Of a stretch of 44,106 bases of DNA, positions 18,256 through 28,335 are shown piece after piece. Origin of the DNA: Klebsiella pneumoniae (GTDB lineage: Bacteria > Pseudomonadota > Gammaproteobacteria > Eutrophobiales > Eutrophobiaceae); NCBI GenBank assembly GCA_945870865.1, contig CAMBTO010000009.1, positions 1 through 44,106 on the forward strand. The letters are read 5' to 3'. The notes beneath the pieces were generated by a model, which was not told where the DNA came from, ran no database searches, and saw only the letters and a list, made by a program, of their open reading frames with translations. The first letter of the stretch is position 1, and the number at the start of each line of letters is the position of its first letter. Made by a program: the position numbers and the translations under genes.

Positions 18256-20250
18256 TCACAGCAGGCTGCTGACCAGTTTAATCAGGTTCGGGGTAGTAAT
18301 TCCGAAATGCTCGTATACGACGTTGCCGGGCGCGGATTCACCAAATCCAGGCACCCCGAGTACCTTGCCATCCAATCCGGTATATTTACTCCAGAAGTCT
18401 GGTATACCCGCCTCAACTGCCACCCGTTTACGAACATGCGGCGGCAATACCGAGTTCCGGTACTGCTCATCCTGTGCATCAAAGACATCCGTGCTAGGCA
18501 TTGATACAACCCGAACCTTGTGACCTTCCTTGCCGAGACTCTCCGCCGCATCAATGGCCATGCTGACCTCTGACCCTGTGGCAATAATGATGGCATCAGG
18601 CTCAACGTTGCCACCTGCAATTATATATCCACCGCGGGAAATATTGCTGATCTGATCAGTCGTACGGACGATATGGCGCAAATTCTGTCTGGAAAACAAC
18701 AGGCTGGTCGGGAGGGTGCAGTTTTCGATCGCGGTCGCCCAGGCCACCGCCGTCTCGACCGTATCACACGGGCGCCACAGCGACATATTGGGAATCATGC
18801 GCAGGGTCGCAGCCTGTTCTACCGCCTGATGGGTAGGGCCATCCTCGCCCAGTCCAATTGAATCATGGGTAAACACAAACACATTGCGCTGTTTCATCAG
18901 CGCGGCCATGCGCAAGGCATTTCTGGCATATTCTGAAAAAATCAGGAAGGTGGCACCGTACGGAATGAAACCACCATGTAATGCCAGACCGTTGTTGATC
19001 GCGCACATGGCAAATTCCCGCACGCCATAATACATATAGTTACCTGCCGGGTTTTTCCGGCTGTTGCCGTTTGAACCCGACCAGATAGTCAGGTTGGAGC
19101 CGGCCAGATCCGCCGAACCACCAATCAATTCTGGTAACACCGGCCCGAACGCTTCAAGCGTATTCTGCGAGGCCTTACGCGAGGCAATCGACTCGATCTT
19201 GTCGACGCACTTGCTGATAAATCCGCTGACGGTCTGCTTCCATGCTGCTGGTAGATCGCCGCCGGTTCGACGTGAAAACTCGACTGCAAGCTCCGGATAC
19301 TGTTTACGGTAGGCCGCAAACCTGTCATTCCAACCAGATTCCAGCGCGGCACCGTGACTACGACAGTCCCAGGCCTGGTAATAATTCTCCGGAATAACAA
19401 ATGCCTCATGCTGCCAACCCAGCGTCTTGCGTACCAGCGTGACCTCATCAGCGCCAAGTGCAGCCCCGTGACAGGCCTCCTTGCCTTGCTTGTTTGGTGA
19501 ACCCTTGCCGATAATCGTGTTACAGATAAGCAAACTGGGTCTGTCAGTGACAGCTCGCGCAGCCGTCAGAGCCGTATTGATAGCCTCCGGATCATGGCCA
19601 TCGATATCACCGATAACATGCCACTGATACGATTCGAAACGTTTTGCAACGTCTTCGGTAAACCAGCCATCTACCTCGCCATCAATGGAGATACCGTTGC
19701 TGTCATAAATGGCTATCAGCTTGCCGAGGCCTAACGTTCCGGCCAGCGAGCTGGCCTCATGGGACACGCCTTCCATCAGGCAACCATCACCCACACACAC
19801 GTAGGTGTAATGATTGACGATCTCGAAGTCATCGCGATTAAACTGCGCGGCAAGTGTGCGTTCGGCCAGGGCCATGCCGACCGCATTGGCCAGTCCTTGC
19901 CCCAATGGGCCGGTGGTCGTCTCGACGCCGGGTGTATAGCCATGCTCGGGATGGCCGGGCGTCTTCGAATGTAATTGCCGGAAATTCTTTATGTCGTCAA
20001 TGGACAGGTCATACCCGGCCAGATGCAGCAAGGAGTACAACAACATGGAGCCATGTCCGTTAGATAATACAAAACGGTCACGATCCACCCAGTTCGGGTT
20101 GGTCGGGTTGTGACGGAGGAAATCCCGCCAGAGCACAGTGGCTATCTCCGCCATACCCATCGGGGCACCGGGATGGCCTGAATTGGCCTTCTGCACGGCA
20201 TCCATGCTGAGTATACGGATGGCGTTCGCTAATTCATGCCTGGACAGCAT
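18256..20250 (-). CDS. tkt: Transketolase
   Basis: Thiamine-diphosphate enzyme moving two-carbon units between sugar phosphates in the pentose phosphate pathway and Calvin cycle. 664 residues (E. coli 663). The TPP/Mg motif [18 protein letters not shown] lies near residue 155, [16 protein letters not shown] near 110, and the pyrimidine-domain [11 protein letters not shown] block in the second half. It is the first gene of tkt-gap-pgk-pyk-fba, so the operon promoter should lie in the 228-bp gap upstream (20251-20478). I saw no convincing promoter hexamers there. Confidence 0.97.
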   Translation of the reverse strand: MLSRHELANAIRILSMDAVQKANSGHPGAPMGMAEIATVLWRDFLRHNPTNPNWVDRDRFVLSNGHGSMLLYSLLHLAGYDLSIDDIKNFRQLHSKTPGHPEHGYTPGVETTTGPLGQGLANAVGMALAERTLAAQFNRDDFEIVNHYTYVCVGDGCLMEGVSHEASSLAGTLGLGKLIAIYDSNGISIDGEVDGWFTEDVAKRFESYQWHVIGDIDGHDPEAINTALTAARAVTDRPSLLICNTIIGKGSPNKQGKEACHGAALGADEVTLVRKTLGWQHEAFVIPENYYQAWDCRSHGAALESGWNDRFAAYRKQYPELAVEFSRRTGGDLPAAWKQTVSGFISKCVDKIESIASRKASQNTLEAFGPVLPELIGGSADLAGSNLTIWSGSNGNSRKNPAGNYMYYGVREFAMCAINNGLALHGGFIPYGATFLIFSEYARNALRMAALMKQRNVFVFTHDSIGLGEDGPTHQAVEQAATLRMIPNMSLWRPCDTVETAVAWATAIENCTLPTSLLFSRQNLRHIVRTTDQISNISRGGYIIAGGNVEPDAIIIATGSEVSMAIDAAESLGKEGHKVRVVSMPSTDVFDAQDEQYRNSVLPPHVRKRVAVEAGIPDFWSKYTGLDGKVLGVPGFGESAPGNVVYEHFGITTPNLIKLVSSLL

Positions 20251-20478
20251 TTATATCTCCACTCTCTGGTTTAATGTAGCAATCGTAATACTGCAGGCTG
20301 CCATGGACAGCATCTTTCCTGTATTTTCCAGGCATTACACTAGCTTTTGCCAACATGAAACTGCAGGCATCGAACAATTGTCTGGGGCTGGAGGCGGGTT
20401 TGCACCCTGGTACACAGGCCTGATTAACAGGGCCGGACATTGTCGCTCAGGAGGTGCCTCTGGGCAAGCACGGATCTT

Positions 20479-21033
20479 TCATTTCCGCCATTTTATTGAA
20501 CATCCCATGCCCGGAATCTGGCCGGCGGGTCCTGTACCGGTCCTGGAAATCTGCATCATCGCCTCAAATAATTCGCGTCTGGCGGCAGGATGGACGTTTG
20601 AGGGTGTGGTGTCATCCAGTCGGCCCCGGTATTGCAGATCCAGATCACGGTTATATCCAAAAAAATCCGGGGTACAGACGGCGCCATAGGCCTTGCCCAC
20701 CTGCTGGGTCTCGTCTATCAGATAAGGGAACGGATAGCCGAACTCGGCCGCCACACGTTGCATGTTTTCAAGCGAATCTGCGGGAAATGCCGCTGCATCA
20801 TTCGACATGATAGCGACCGTATGTATACCCGCCTTCTGCAATTCGCTCGCATCCCGTACCAGCAGGTGCTGCACCGCCTTCACATACGGACAATGATTAC
20901 AGATAAACATGACCAGTGTGCCATTCTGTCCACGGCATTGCTCCAGCGACCACATCCGCCCGTCAGTGCCGGGCAGATTAAAGTCCGGCGCGGGTTGTCC
21001 AAAATCACCGACAGGTGTATTCAGTAGTGCCAT
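20479..21033 (-). CDS. Thioredoxin-fold (AhpC/TSA-like) protein with CxxC
   Basis: 184 residues of the redoxin/thioredoxin-like superfamily. The N-terminus has APDFNLPGTDGRMWSLEQC, then FICNHCPYVKA with C45 and C48 forming a CxxC pair, VAIMSNDAAAFPADS and a GAVCTPDFFGY block with another cysteine. This CNHCPYVK subgroup is widespread in proteobacteria and usually unassigned; a peroxiredoxin- or TlpA-like thiol role is the reasonable guess. There is no signal peptide, so it is likely cytosolic. It lies upstream of tkt on the same strand but 228 bp away, and divergent from metK. Confidence 0.85.
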   Translation of the reverse strand: MALLNTPVGDFGQPAPDFNLPGTDGRMWSLEQCRGQNGTLVMFICNHCPYVKAVQHLLVRDASELQKAGIHTVAIMSNDAAAFPADSLENMQRVAAEFGYPFPYLIDETQQVGKAYGAVCTPDFFGYNRDLDLQYRGRLDDTTPSNVHPAARRELFEAMMQISRTGTGPAGQIPGMGCSIKWRK

Positions 21034-21239
21034 CAGCTAATTCCTCTCAGGTTCAAGTCTGTATTGCCATGGCAGATCACGATCCGCTTTGGCACTGACA
21101 TTATGCCTGTTTTAACGCGATCAGATAAGCACCTGATCAGGGTGCCCCGTACTACCGGCCCAACATCAGGATCATCAGCCAATTTTAGGGTATAGTAGGC
21201 GCCTGACCCAAACTTCAACCTCTGTAAGGATTATTTTTT

Positions 21240-22409
21240 ATGCAGAAGAATTACCTTTTTACCTCTGAATCCGTATCCGAAGGCCACCCGGACAAGATGG
21301 CAGATCAGATTTCAGATGCCGTACTTGATGCATTACTTGCGCAGGACCCGATGTCCCGGGTCGCCTGTGAAACACTGATTACTACCGGGATGGTCATACT
21401 GGCCGGCGAGATTACCTCGAAGGCAAACATTGATTATGCCGCCGCTGTACGCGAGACGATTCGCCAGATCGGTTATACCTCCTCCTATATGGGTTATGAC
21501 GCTGATACCTGCGCCGTACTGGTGTCACTGGACAAACAGTCACCGGACATCGCCCAGGGCGTGAACGAAGGACAGGGACTGGATCTGGACCAGGGCGCCG
21601 GTGACCAAGGCCTGATGTTCGGATACGCCTGTAATGAAACCGACGTACTGATGCCGTTTGCCATCACCTACGCGCACCGTCTGGTGAAAAAGCAGTCCGA
21701 GGTGCGCAAGCAGGGTGTATTGCCCTGGTTACGCCCCGATGCCAAGTCGCAGGTGACCGTGGTATATGAAGACGGCAAGCCAAAATCAATTGATACCGTA
21801 GTCCTGTCTACCCAGCACAATCCCGAGATCGGTCACAAAGAACTGTCAGAGGCCGTGATCGAACAGATTATCAAGCCGGTACTGCCGAAAGACATGATTA
21901 CCTCAAAGACCCGTTATCTGGTCAATCCGACCGGGCGTTTTGTTATCGGCGGTCCGATGGGTGATTGTGGTCTGACCGGGCGCAAGATTATTGTTGATAC
22001 GTATGGCGGCTCCGCCCATCATGGTGGTGGCGCATTCTCCGGCAAGGACCCGTCCAAGGTCGACCGTTCAGCCGCCTATGCCTGTCGTTATGTTGCCAAG
22101 AACATCGTTGCCGCCGGTCTGGCCGACATTTGCGAAGTCCAGGTTGCCTATGCGATCGGCGTGGCCAAACCGGTCAGCACGCTGGTCAATACCTACGGAA
22201 CCAACAAGATAGATGAAGCGAAGATCATCGCTCTGGTCAACGAACATTTCGATCTGCGACCCAAGGCGATCATCCAGACACTGGATCTGTTACGGCCTAT
22301 CTACCGCAACAGCGCCGCCTACGGCCACTTCGGTCGTGAAGACGTGCAGTTCCCCTGGGAAAAGACCGACATGGCCGCTGCTCTCCGAGCCGCTGCGGGA
22401 CTGAAATAG
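21240..22409 (+). CDS. metK: S-adenosylmethionine synthetase
   Basis: Makes SAM from methionine and ATP. 389 residues beginning [23 protein letters not shown], where H16 and the following GHPDK contact [22 protein letters not shown] carries catalytic lysines, and the C-terminal block includes [17 protein letters not shown]. It opens the methyl-cycle cluster metK-ahcY-metF. TATAGT at 21191-21196 could be its -10 box, although I see no good -35; the ribosome-binding site is TAAGGA about 8 nt before the start. No SAM riboswitch was recognised in its leader. Confidence 0.97.
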   Translation: MQKNYLFTSESVSEGHPDKMADQISDAVLDALLAQDPMSRVACETLITTGMVILAGEITSKANIDYAAAVRETIRQIGYTSSYMGYDADTCAVLVSLDKQSPDIAQGVNEGQGLDLDQGAGDQGLMFGYACNETDVLMPFAITYAHRLVKKQSEVRKQGVLPWLRPDAKSQVTVVYEDGKPKSIDTVVLSTQHNPEIGHKELSEAVIEQIIKPVLPKDMITSKTRYLVNPTGRFVIGGPMGDCGLTGRKIIVDTYGGSAHHGGGAFSGKDPSKVDRSAAYACRYVAKNIVAAGLADICEVQVAYAIGVAKPVSTLVNTYGTNKIDEAKIIALVNEHFDLRPKAIIQTLDLLRPIYRNSAAYGHFGREDVQFPWEKTDMAAALRAAAGLK

Positions 22410-22454
22410 GTTTCCAGACTATCTTTATCCGTCATTTAGCCAATCGAAGGCAGA

Positions 22455-22558
22455 AGCTGCCGGTAATGGTCGTGTAAGACCGTGTGCCGCATGAATGCGG
22501 CACCCGAGCCTACATGGACGTATTCACGGCGTGTCTGAAACGACCATTACCGGCAGCT
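22455..22558 (+). repeat. Hairpin repeat element, copy C (perfect arms)
   Basis: Outer arms 22455-22472 and 22541-22558 are an 18-nt perfect inverted repeat. The core contains AAGACCGTGTGCCGCATGA, an internal perfect 9-bp hairpin (GTGCCGCAT/ATGCGGCAC), a CGAGCC linker and ATGGACGTATTCACGGCGTGTCT. The ends of the core are shared with copies A and B; the arms are not. It lies 45 bp after metK and before the ahcY promoter, so it may also end the metK transcript. Confidence 0.88.
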
Positions 22559-22606
22559 GACAGACTCTCAGATAGTGGCAATCGTCCCGAAGTTTAAGGT
22601 CTGCGG

Positions 22607-22635
22607 TTGTCAGTTCCAGCGAACAACACTATACT
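22607..22635 (+). promoter_or_regulatory. Predicted sigma70 promoter for ahcY
   Basis: TTGTCA (22607-22612), a 17-nt spacer and TATACT (22630-22635) match the -35/-10 consensus at 5 of 6 positions each. The expected start of transcription, near 22642, places the SAH riboswitch in the leader, about 37 nt in. Confidence 0.65.
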
Positions 22636-22678
22636 TAGCACCCCGATACAGACCATCTGCATCGGTTTACATCAGCAT

Positions 22679-22749
22679 CCACTCCGAGGAGCGTTGCGAC
22701 GGGTCCACCCGCCAGGCTTGGAGTGAGGTTAAATCAAACGGCGCTCGCT
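22679..22749 (+). promoter_or_regulatory. SAH riboswitch
   Basis: S-adenosylhomocysteine-sensing leader (Rfam SAH_riboswitch type), an ON switch for SAH recycling. The core CCGAGGAGCGTTGCGACGGG...CCCGCCAGGCTTGG is nearly the family consensus. P1 pairs 22680-22685 with 22720-22725 (CACTCC/GGAGTG), P2 is formed by CGGG/CCCG, and the pseudoknot pairs GAGCG (22689-22693) with CGCTC (22742-22746). It ends about 10 nt before the AGGAGG ribosome-binding site of ahcY, consistent with control of translation start. Confidence 0.95.
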
Positions 22750-22772
22750 TAAATTGTTAGGAGGATAACAAG

Positions 22773-24188
22773 ATGAGCGTAGCAGGTAAGACGCTGTTAA
22801 AAGATTACCATGTAGCCGATATGTCACTAGCCGCATGGGGCCACAAGGAAATCCGTATCGCCGAGACCGAAATGCCGGGACTGATGGCAATTCGTCGCGA
22901 ATACGGCAGCCAGCAACCGCTGAAAGGCGCACGCGTAGCCGGTTCATTGCACATGACCATCCAGACTGCCGTACTGATCGAAACGCTGGTCGCGCTCGGA
23001 GCAGAGGTGCGCTGGGCATCCTGCAATATCTACTCAACCCAGGACCATGCCGCAGCGGCAGTCGCGGACCAGCAGATCCCTGTGTTTGCCTACAAAGGTG
23101 AATCACTGGAGGAATACTGGGACTACACCCACCGTATACTCGACTGGCACGACGGCGGCACACCGAACATGATCCTCGACGATGGCGGTGATGCCACCAT
23201 GCTGGTCATACTTGGTTCGAACGCCGAAAAGGACCTGTCCGTGCTCGATAACCCGAGCAGCACCGAAGAGAGATTCCTGTTTGCCTCGATCCGTAACAAG
23301 CTGAAGACCCATCCGGGCTGGTATTCCAGGATAAAAGCGAACATCAAGGGCGTGACCGAAGAAACAACGACCGGTGTACATCGTCTCTACCAGATGAAGA
23401 AGAACGGCACACTGCCGTTCCCCGCCATCAACGTAAATGACTCGGTGACCAAAACGAAGTTTGACAACCTGTACGGCTGCCGTGAGTCACTGGTCGACGG
23501 TATCAAACGCGCCACCGACGTGATGATCGCCGGCAAGGTGTGTCTGGTACTCGGTTATGGTGATGTGGGCAAGGGAAGCGCGCAATCATTGCGGGGTCTG
23601 GGTGCAACGGTCTGGATAACAGAAATTGATCCAATCTGTGCGTTACAGGCGGCAATGGAAGGTTACCGCGTCGTACGTATGGATGAGGTCTGCGACCAGG
23701 TGGATATCTTTGTTACAGCCACGGGCAACTTCAATGTAATCACCCACGACCACATGTTACGCATGAAGAATCAGGCCATCGTCTGTAACATTGGCCATTT
23801 TGACAACGAGATTGATATCGCCAGCATCGAGAAATACCAGTGGGACGAGATCAAGCCTCAGGTGGATCATGTGATCTTCCCGGACGGCAAACGCATCATC
23901 CTGCTGGCCAAGGGCAGACTGGTCAATCTGGGTTGTGGGACGGGTCATCCAAGCTTCGTCATGTCGAACTCATTCACCAACCAGGTGCTCGCGCAGATCG
24001 AGTTGTATTCGCACAATGCAAAATACACCAACGACGTCTATATACTCCCGAAACATCTGGATGAAAAGGTCGCCAGGCTGCATCTGCAAAGGATCGGCGC
24101 GAACCTGACCGAACTGACATCGAAGCAGGCTGAATATATCAGTGTCGACAGGAACGGCCCTTACAAGGCAGATCATTACAGGTACTAG
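22773..24188 (+). CDS. ahcY: S-adenosylhomocysteine hydrolase
   Basis: Splits SAH into adenosine and homocysteine, relieving inhibition of methyltransferases. 471 residues, the long proteobacterial form with the roughly 40-residue insert. The NAD-binding segment is [21 protein letters not shown], the substrate-binding loop is [13 protein letters not shown], and the late [20 protein letters not shown] and KADHYRY C-terminus are conserved. A strong AGGAGG precedes the ATG by 8 nt. The leader carries an SAH riboswitch, so expression should rise with SAH. The start lies 363 bp downstream of metK. Confidence 0.98.
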   Translation: MSVAGKTLLKDYHVADMSLAAWGHKEIRIAETEMPGLMAIRREYGSQQPLKGARVAGSLHMTIQTAVLIETLVALGAEVRWASCNIYSTQDHAAAAVADQQIPVFAYKGESLEEYWDYTHRILDWHDGGTPNMILDDGGDATMLVILGSNAEKDLSVLDNPSSTEERFLFASIRNKLKTHPGWYSRIKANIKGVTEETTTGVHRLYQMKKNGTLPFPAINVNDSVTKTKFDNLYGCRESLVDGIKRATDVMIAGKVCLVLGYGDVGKGSAQSLRGLGATVWITEIDPICALQAAMEGYRVVRMDEVCDQVDIFVTATGNFNVITHDHMLRMKNQAIVCNIGHFDNEIDIASIEKYQWDEIKPQVDHVIFPDGKRIILLAKGRLVNLGCGTGHPSFVMSNSFTNQVLAQIELYSHNAKYTNDVYILPKHLDEKVARLHLQRIGANLTELTSKQAEYISVDRNGPYKADHYRY

Positions 24189-24252
24189 AAGTTTGTTGTC
24201 CGTTACGCGTCAGTAATAAAACGCGTAACGGACGATATTTACGGGAAATATT

Positions 24253-25122
24253 ATGTCCACGTCAGCACAGACCAGAAAAAAGTACAGCTTCGAATTTTTC
24301 CCTCCGCGGTCGGCGGATACGGAGAAAAAGTTGCAACACACGATGCAGCGTCTGGCTGGCTTGCAGCCCGACTTTTTTTCGGTCACATTTGGTGCTGGTG
24401 GCAGCACCCGTGACAAGACACTGGAGACTGTCCTGTCTGTGCGCGAGGCAACCAGTATTGATGCGGCACCGCATATCTCGTGTATCGGTTATGCACTTGA
24501 TGATCTGAAACAGGTAATCTCGACCTACCGCGAACACGGACTGCGTCATTTAGTCGCATTGCGTGGCGATATTCCGTCCGGTGCCATCGGCAGCGGACCG
24601 CTGAAATACGCCAGTGAACTGGTCGAACTGATCCGTGCTGAAACCGGTGATTACTTTCACATTGATGTCGCCTGTTATCCGGAAGTACATCCTCAGTCGT
24701 CCAGCGCGCGCAAGGATTTTGAAAACTTCAAACGCAAGGTGGATGCCGGGGCGAACGGGGCGATCACCCAGTATTTCTTTAACCCCGATGCCTACTTTTA
24801 TTTTATGGATGACTGTGAGCGCGCCGGTATCGACATCCCTGTCATTCCCGGGATCATGCCCATCATCAACCGCGAACAACTGTTACGTTTTTCCAGACTG
24901 TGCGGTGCGGAAATACCGCTCTGGATATTAAAAAGGCTGGAAGACTGCGCAGACGATCTTGACGCCATCCAGACCTTCGGTAACGATGTCGTCACTGGCT
25001 TGTGCTCTAGTTTACTGGAGGGTGGTGCGCCCGGCCTGCATTTCTATACGATGAACCGCCACCATTCGTCCGAAACCATCTGGCAAAATCTGCGACTGAC
25101 CAGCTCGCGTAACTCTGGCTGA
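24253..25122 (+). CDS. metF: 5,10-methylenetetrahydrofolate reductase
   Basis: FAD enzyme reducing methylene-THF to methyl-THF for methionine regeneration. 289 residues (E. coli 296): YSFEFFPPRSADTEKK with the catalytic-region glutamate at the N-terminus, SVTFGAGGSTRDKT, LVALRGDIP, IDVACYPEVHPQS, and GANGAITQYFFN binding folate/FAD. It follows ahcY by 64 bp and probably shares the riboswitch-controlled message, which would tie methyl-THF supply to the SAM cycle. No metE or metH is in the window. Confidence 0.96.
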   Translation: MSTSAQTRKKYSFEFFPPRSADTEKKLQHTMQRLAGLQPDFFSVTFGAGGSTRDKTLETVLSVREATSIDAAPHISCIGYALDDLKQVISTYREHGLRHLVALRGDIPSGAIGSGPLKYASELVELIRAETGDYFHIDVACYPEVHPQSSSARKDFENFKRKVDAGANGAITQYFFNPDAYFYFMDDCERAGIDIPVIPGIMPIINREQLLRFSRLCGAEIPLWILKRLEDCADDLDAIQTFGNDVVTGLCSSLLEGGAPGLHFYTMNRHHSSETIWQNLRLTSSRNSG

Positions 25123-25148
25123 TAGCCGCCATACCACAGCCACGTTTC

Positions 25149-25161
25149 GGGGAGAATCCCC
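25149..25161 (+). terminator. Possible weak terminator after metF
   Basis: GGGGA and TCCCC form a 5-bp stem with a 3-nt loop followed by TTT. It lies 27 nt past the metF stop. The stem is short, and the rest of the convergent gap (25162-25343) shows nothing I recognise. Confidence 0.3.
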
Positions 25162-25343
25162 TTTCGCGCATGGTTTCTCCAGCCTGATACTTGTAGTGTC
25201 CATGACAAGGTTGTATTTTGCGTCAATCAGTAACAATGGAGACCTGTGTTGCAAGTCCAGACTGCCGGTAACGAATTGAACAGTAATTCGCAGAAAACGC
25301 GGAGGCTGGACAGTTTTTGGCGAACGGGCCGGACAAAAATCTG

Positions 25344-25805
25344 TTAACTGGCTAGCTGGCTAACCGCCCTGTGTTTGGCACGGATATAGTCGGTATGCGA
25401 TACATACAGCAAGTCGGCTATCTTGCGAATAAAGTACTCTTCATACTTGTGAATCACACTGTCCGCCCCAGCGATTCGCCACAACAGTTCAATGACCGTA
25501 GTTTTTTCCTCACGGCTGAGGTCGGTATTGATAGCGCGGGTAAATTCATACAGGGAACTGGCATCTTTGACCTGCTGCCTCGCCAGGTCAACCAGCGCAA
25601 CGGCCTCGGACGGATCAAGATGAAAATGTTCGCGGATAGCCGCCACGATGACGTCATGCTCGGCGGCGTCTATTCCTTCATCAGCGAGGGCGATCTCCAG
25701 CATCAGTACAGCAGCACAGAGTTCCAGGGTGTGTTCGCGGCTGGTATTGCCTCCCGCGCCAGCGGTCAGCGACTGGCGCAGGAAATCCGTTATTGACCTC
25801 AGCAT
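25344..25805 (-). CDS. TerB-family protein
   Basis: 153 residues resembling the TerB/DUF533-like all-helical domain. Acidic-rich helices LEIALADEGIDAAEHDVIVAAIREHF and TTVIELLWRIAGADSVIHKYEEYFIRKIADLLYVS show the paired D/E pattern of TerB metal-binding sites. The first 24 residues (MLRSITDFLRQSLTAGAG) form a separate amphipathic helix. Many proteobacteria carry such single TerB genes outside tellurite operons; their role is unknown, and no other ter genes are present here. It lies 9 bp downstream of hspQ on the same strand. Confidence 0.75.
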   Translation of the reverse strand: MLRSITDFLRQSLTAGAGGNTSREHTLELCAAVLMLEIALADEGIDAAEHDVIVAAIREHFHLDPSEAVALVDLARQQVKDASSLYEFTRAINTDLSREEKTTVIELLWRIAGADSVIHKYEEYFIRKIADLLYVSHTDYIRAKHRAVSQLAS

Positions 25806-25814
25806 GGGTAAGGA

Positions 25815-26174
25815 CTAGTTCGGGCGCCAGGTGGTATTTTTATAGCGACCGTTATTGAATTCGTCAAAATAGGCGCCCACCAGCGGATGATTTATCTGCT
25901 CATCAGAACTGTCTGCCGTCAGGTCCTGCTCAGACACATAGGTCTCCTCAAGCACATTATTGACCAGTACCTTGTACCAGGGCTGGTCCTTGCGCGGACG
26001 GGTGACGGTAATATCTTCATACCAGCCATCGGAACCCAGAAACACCGGGTCGATATCAATGACCACACCACGGTATTTGAGCTGCTTATGCAGGACGACC
26101 TGGCCCATGCCAAACCGGGCAACCGCCCTGGTCACATTTTTGTCCTGCCCGACAATCACTTTATTCGTTATCAT
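25815..26174 (-). CDS. hspQ: Heat shock protein HspQ
   Basis: 119 residues of the HspQ/YccV-like domain, which in E. coli binds hemimethylated DNA, promotes DnaA degradation and acts as a Lon specificity enhancer. Conserved parts are FGMGQVVLHKQLKYRGVVIDIDPVF, the WYEDITVTRPRKDQPWYKVLV strand pair and ETYVSEQDL. The first 14 residues vary between species. It is followed closely by the TerB-like gene and divergent from rsmE across 74 bp. I cannot identify a heat-shock promoter in that short gap. Confidence 0.93.
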   Translation of the reverse strand: MITNKVIVGQDKNVTRAVARFGMGQVVLHKQLKYRGVVIDIDPVFLGSDGWYEDITVTRPRKDQPWYKVLVNNVLEETYVSEQDLTADSSDEQINHPLVGAYFDEFNNGRYKNTTWRPN

Positions 26175-26248
26175 AAGCCGATTGTATCCTCAAACGGTTG
26201 GCCCTGTATGCAGGGAATGCTGTTGTTAATACTAATGTAATGGTCTGA

Positions 26249-26995
26249 ATGAGAAAAACAAGGGTCTATACCAAATCTATCCTGGCAGTTAACACTATCG
26301 TCAGCCTGCACGACGAGGCGGCCCATCATCTGGGAAATGTACTGAAGGCACGTACAGGCGACACCGTTATCCTGTTTAACGGCACGGGAGGCTGCTATGA
26401 CGGCGAGATACTGACCGTCGAGCGCAAGGCAATTACCATACGGCCGGTACGGTTTAATCCCGCTAATAAGGAATCCCCGCTGCAGCTGACGCTGGCACAG
26501 GGCATCTCGCGGGGCCAACACATGGACTACACCGTACAGAAAGCGGTTGAGCTGGGCGTGACCCGCATCGTCCCGCTGTTTACCGAATTCAGTAATGTCC
26601 GGCTGGAAGAAGACCGGGCACGCAAACGTCGTGAACACTGGGAAAAGATCATCACGGGGGCCTGTGAACAATCCGGACGCAACCGCTTGCCCGAACTGTA
26701 TGACGCGATGCCACTGGAAGAATGGGTAAGTACCGAATCGACCTCGCTCCGACTGCTGATGCATCCTGAAGGCGGACAAGGCCTGGCAGAGTTGACCGGA
26801 AACAGCGGTGATATCACGCTGCTCTGTGGTCCAGAAGGCGGACTCAGCCAGAATGAAATTGAATACTCACTTACCTGCGGATATATGAAGGTATCTGTGG
26901 GTCCCCGGATCCTGCGCACCGAGACAGCGGCCGTTGCCGCGATAGCCGTGTGTCAGGCGCTTAGGGGGGATATGATGTATAATCCGAACTCATAA
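26249..26995 (+). CDS. rsmE: 16S rRNA (uracil1498-N3)-methyltransferase
   Basis: SPOUT-class methyltransferase that methylates U1498 of 16S rRNA. 248 residues: an N-terminal PUA-like domain with the HHLGNVLKARTGDTVILFNGTG block, the LAQGISRGQHMDYTVQKAVELGVT region, the EQSGRNRLPEL segment and the knot motif LLCGPEGGLSQNEIEYS followed by LGPRILRTETA-type sequence (VGPRILRTETAAVAAI). The gene starts 17 bp before gshA, so they probably form one operon. In many gammaproteobacteria rsmE precedes glutathione genes. Confidence 0.96.
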   Translation: MRKTRVYTKSILAVNTIVSLHDEAAHHLGNVLKARTGDTVILFNGTGGCYDGEILTVERKAITIRPVRFNPANKESPLQLTLAQGISRGQHMDYTVQKAVELGVTRIVPLFTEFSNVRLEEDRARKRREHWEKIITGACEQSGRNRLPELYDAMPLEEWVSTESTSLRLLMHPEGGQGLAELTGNSGDITLLCGPEGGLSQNEIEYSLTCGYMKVSVGPRILRTETAAVAAIAVCQALRGDMMYNPNS

Positions 26996-27012
26996 GAATA
27001 AGCCGAGGCATC

Positions 27013-28335
27013 ATGGTACCAAGAACCCTACACCCTGTTCCTGACCTGTCGACCGCGCTGAACGGACCTTTGCTGAAGGTAGAGGAACAGATTATTGCCC
27101 ACCAGGCCGAGGTTGAGTCCTGGTTCCGCAGCCAGTGGCGCCTGACCCCGGCCCCGTTTTATTCCTCGGTAGACCTGCGCAACTCCGGGTACAAGATTGC
27201 CCCGGTCGATACCAATCTGTTTCCGGCCGGGTTTAATAACCTGAACCCCGACTATGAGGCGCTCTGTATCCAGGCGCTGCAACTGGCTGTTGAACATACC
27301 GGCAAAAATATCGACCGGATCTTGCTGGTGCCGGAAAACCACACCCGTAATATGTTTTACCTCGAAAATGTGGCCGTGCTGGTATCCCTGATCGGCAAGG
27401 CAGGGTTTGATGTGCACATAGGCTCGCTGATACCCGGTTTGACAGCACCACAGACCATTGCGCTCGACTCTGGCACTACCCTGAAGCTGAATCCACTGGT
27501 TCGCACCGGTGACAAGATCAGCGCCGACGGTTTTGTCCCCGACCTCGTGCTTTTGAATAACGATATGTCAGGCGGACGCCCCGCAGTACTGGAGCAATTG
27601 CAACAACCGATCATCCCGTCATTGTCGCTGGGTTGGTCCACCCGGCTGAAATCGGTACATTTTCGTCACTACAAGGAGATTGCCGAGGAGTTTTCCCGGC
27701 AGATAGGGATAGACCCGTGGTTTATCGACCCGCTGTTTCGCAACTGTGGCGAAATTGACTTCATGAAGAACGAGAGTAACCACTGCCTGGAAAGCCATGT
27801 GAATACACTGCTGAAGGCGATCCAGAAGAAATATGATGAGTATGGGGTAGATCAGAGGCCGTATGTCGTTGTTAAGGCCGACGCCGGGACCTACGGCATG
27901 GGTGTGATGATGGCCCACAGCGCAGAAGAACTGCTCGACATGAATCGTAAGGAACGGACGCGCATGTCGACCACCAAGGAAGGCCAGAAGGTCACGAAGG
28001 TGATCATCCAGGAAGGTGTCTATACGAACGAGACCTGGGGTGAGGACAAGACGGTCGCTGAATCGGTCGTGTATATGATCGACAAAAACGTGGTCGGCGG
28101 TTTCTACCGCGTCCATCCGAAGAAGGGTGCAGATGAAAACCTGAACTCGCCCGGCATGCAGTTTGAACCACTTGCGTTTGAGGACTGCTGTAACTCCCCG
28201 GACAAGGAGCAGTCGCCGGATGCCCACCCGAACCGGTTTTATACCTACGGTGTGATCGCGCGTCTGGCCAATCTGGCAGCGGCCAGGGAGACAGCGAATC
28301 TGGACTTACCTACTGACCCTTCAGCTTTTGTCTGA
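27013..28335 (+). CDS. gshA: Glutamate-cysteine ligase, proteobacterial 'ferrooxidans' type
   Basis: First step of glutathione synthesis. 440 residues of the TIGR02049-type GshA, unrelated in length and order to the E. coli 518-residue enzyme. Visible blocks are the SSVDLRNSGYKIAPVDTNLFPAGFNNL start, VPENHTRN, LLNNDMSGG, and the ATP-grasp-like VVVKADAGTYGMGVM followed by GGFYRVHP. It follows rsmE by 17 bp. gshB, which often comes next in related genomes, is absent; instead the 3' end overlaps the convergent response regulator by 26 bp. Confidence 0.92.
   Translation: MVPRTLHPVPDLSTALNGPLLKVEEQIIAHQAEVESWFRSQWRLTPAPFYSSVDLRNSGYKIAPVDTNLFPAGFNNLNPDYEALCIQALQLAVEHTGKNIDRILLVPENHTRNMFYLENVAVLVSLIGKAGFDVHIGSLIPGLTAPQTIALDSGTTLKLNPLVRTGDKISADGFVPDLVLLNNDMSGGRPAVLEQLQQPIIPSLSLGWSTRLKSVHFRHYKEIAEEFSRQIGIDPWFIDPLFRNCGEIDFMKNESNHCLESHVNTLLKAIQKKYDEYGVDQRPYVVVKADAGTYGMGVMMAHSAEELLDMNRKERTRMSTTKEGQKVTKVIIQEGVYTNETWGEDKTVAESVVYMIDKNVVGGFYRVHPKKGADENLNSPGMQFEPLAFEDCCNSPDKEQSPDAHPNRFYTYGVIARLANLAAARETANLDLPTDPSAFV

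Noticed and set aside
21033-21218. 61-codon minus frame upstream of metK.
   Set aside because: Lies in the divergent promoter gap, abuts the thioredoxin-like gene start, and has no ribosome-binding site or recognisable sequence.
21034-21239. Looked for a SAM riboswitch in the metK leader.
   Set aside because: No SAM-I, SAM-II or SAM-IV core elements were recognisable; only a possible TATAGT box.
25012-25254. Minus-strand open frame of 80 codons overlapping the metF end, running into the metF-TerB gap.
   Set aside because: Overlaps the well-supported metF on the other strand, has no family-like sequence or ribosome-binding site, and its composition fits the antisense of coding DNA.
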